A stretch of 7,290 nt of DNA, from contig DNNJ01000130.1 of assembly GCA_003487955.1 (NCBI GenBank), positions 1 through 7,290 of the forward strand, in the 5' to 3' direction. The notes under the pieces were generated by a model. The model saw nothing but the letters and a program-made list of their open reading frames with translations. It did not search any database and was not told the origin of the DNA. This DNA is from Clostridiales bacterium (GTDB taxonomy: Bacteria; Bacillota; Clostridia; Tissierellales; Sedimentibacteraceae). This document shows positions 7,175 to 7,290 of this stretch, piece after piece. The translations under genes and the position numbers were made by a program. Every line of letters begins with the position of its first letter. The first letter of the stretch is position 1.

Positions 7175-7290
7175 GGGTCTGCTGAATAATCGATATTTGT
7201 GCTGAAAATCAGTAAATTAATTGATCTAAAATTTGCATATCTGCAAGATGTTGAGTATTTTTACTTCATAATCCTTGCATTTTATGATAC
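7175..7290. mobile_element. Possible insertion-sequence end, cut by the window edge
   Basis: GGGTCTGCTGAATAATC at 7175-7191 resembles the terminal inverted repeats of several DDE-transposase insertion sequences, such as the GGCTTTGTTGAATAAA type of IS903. TGCTGAAAATC, a near copy of TGCTGAATAATC, follows at about 7200. On the minus strand a frame runs in from the window edge and stops at 7226, giving 20 residues ending ILNILQICKF, which could be the C-terminus of a transposase reading toward this end. The opposite end and the transposase body are outside the window, so this is a pattern-based guess. Confidence 0.28.

Noticed and set aside
7195..7235. Bacteroidota-type promoter near TTTG sequences at the right end
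   Set aside because: The TTTG at about 7196 and the AAAATTTG at about 7228 are separated by about 28 bases, too far apart for the -33/-7 arrangement, and the -7 box is imperfect.

Overview
The window looks like DNA from a member of the Bacteroidota. The genes are AT-rich. A SusC-like TonB-dependent transporter lies directly next to a SusD-like lipoprotein, a pairing typical of that phylum. Translation starts are preceded by A/T-rich leaders rather than Shine-Dalgarno sites, and two genes have serine-cysteine lipoboxes. I cannot assign an order or genus.

Positions 1-6795 form one tight plus-strand operon. It begins inside a SusC-like outer-membrane transporter whose 5' end is outside the window. 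The first visible codons look like the tail of an STN signalling domain. After 8 bases comes a SusD-like lipoprotein (SusD-like_2 type), after 22 bases a 290-residue lipoprotein with a Calx-beta-like middle domain and an unrecognised beta-rich C-terminal domain, and after 27 bases an exported type I phosphodiesterase/nucleotide pyrophosphatase of the alkaline phosphatase superfamily with a fibronectin-III-like tail. The layout is that of a polysaccharide utilisation locus, but the only visible enzyme attacks phosphoesters and no glycoside hydrolase is present. The simplest reading is that the surface lipoproteins capture a phosphorylated or phosphodiester-linked nutrient, the phosphodiesterase cuts it, and the SusCD pair imports the product. 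The substrate is unknown.

Positions 6792-7290 are different. A possible 31-codon cysteine-containing ORF overlaps the end of the phosphodiesterase gene (ATGA overlap). It is followed by a perfect 10-bp inverted repeat that probably ends the operon, embedded in three 11-base repeats. GC content rises to about 50% here, then falls to about 24% after about 7080. At 7175 a sequence resembling an insertion-sequence terminus appears, so the right edge may enter a mobile element. No tRNA, rRNA, CRISPR array or operon promoter was seen.
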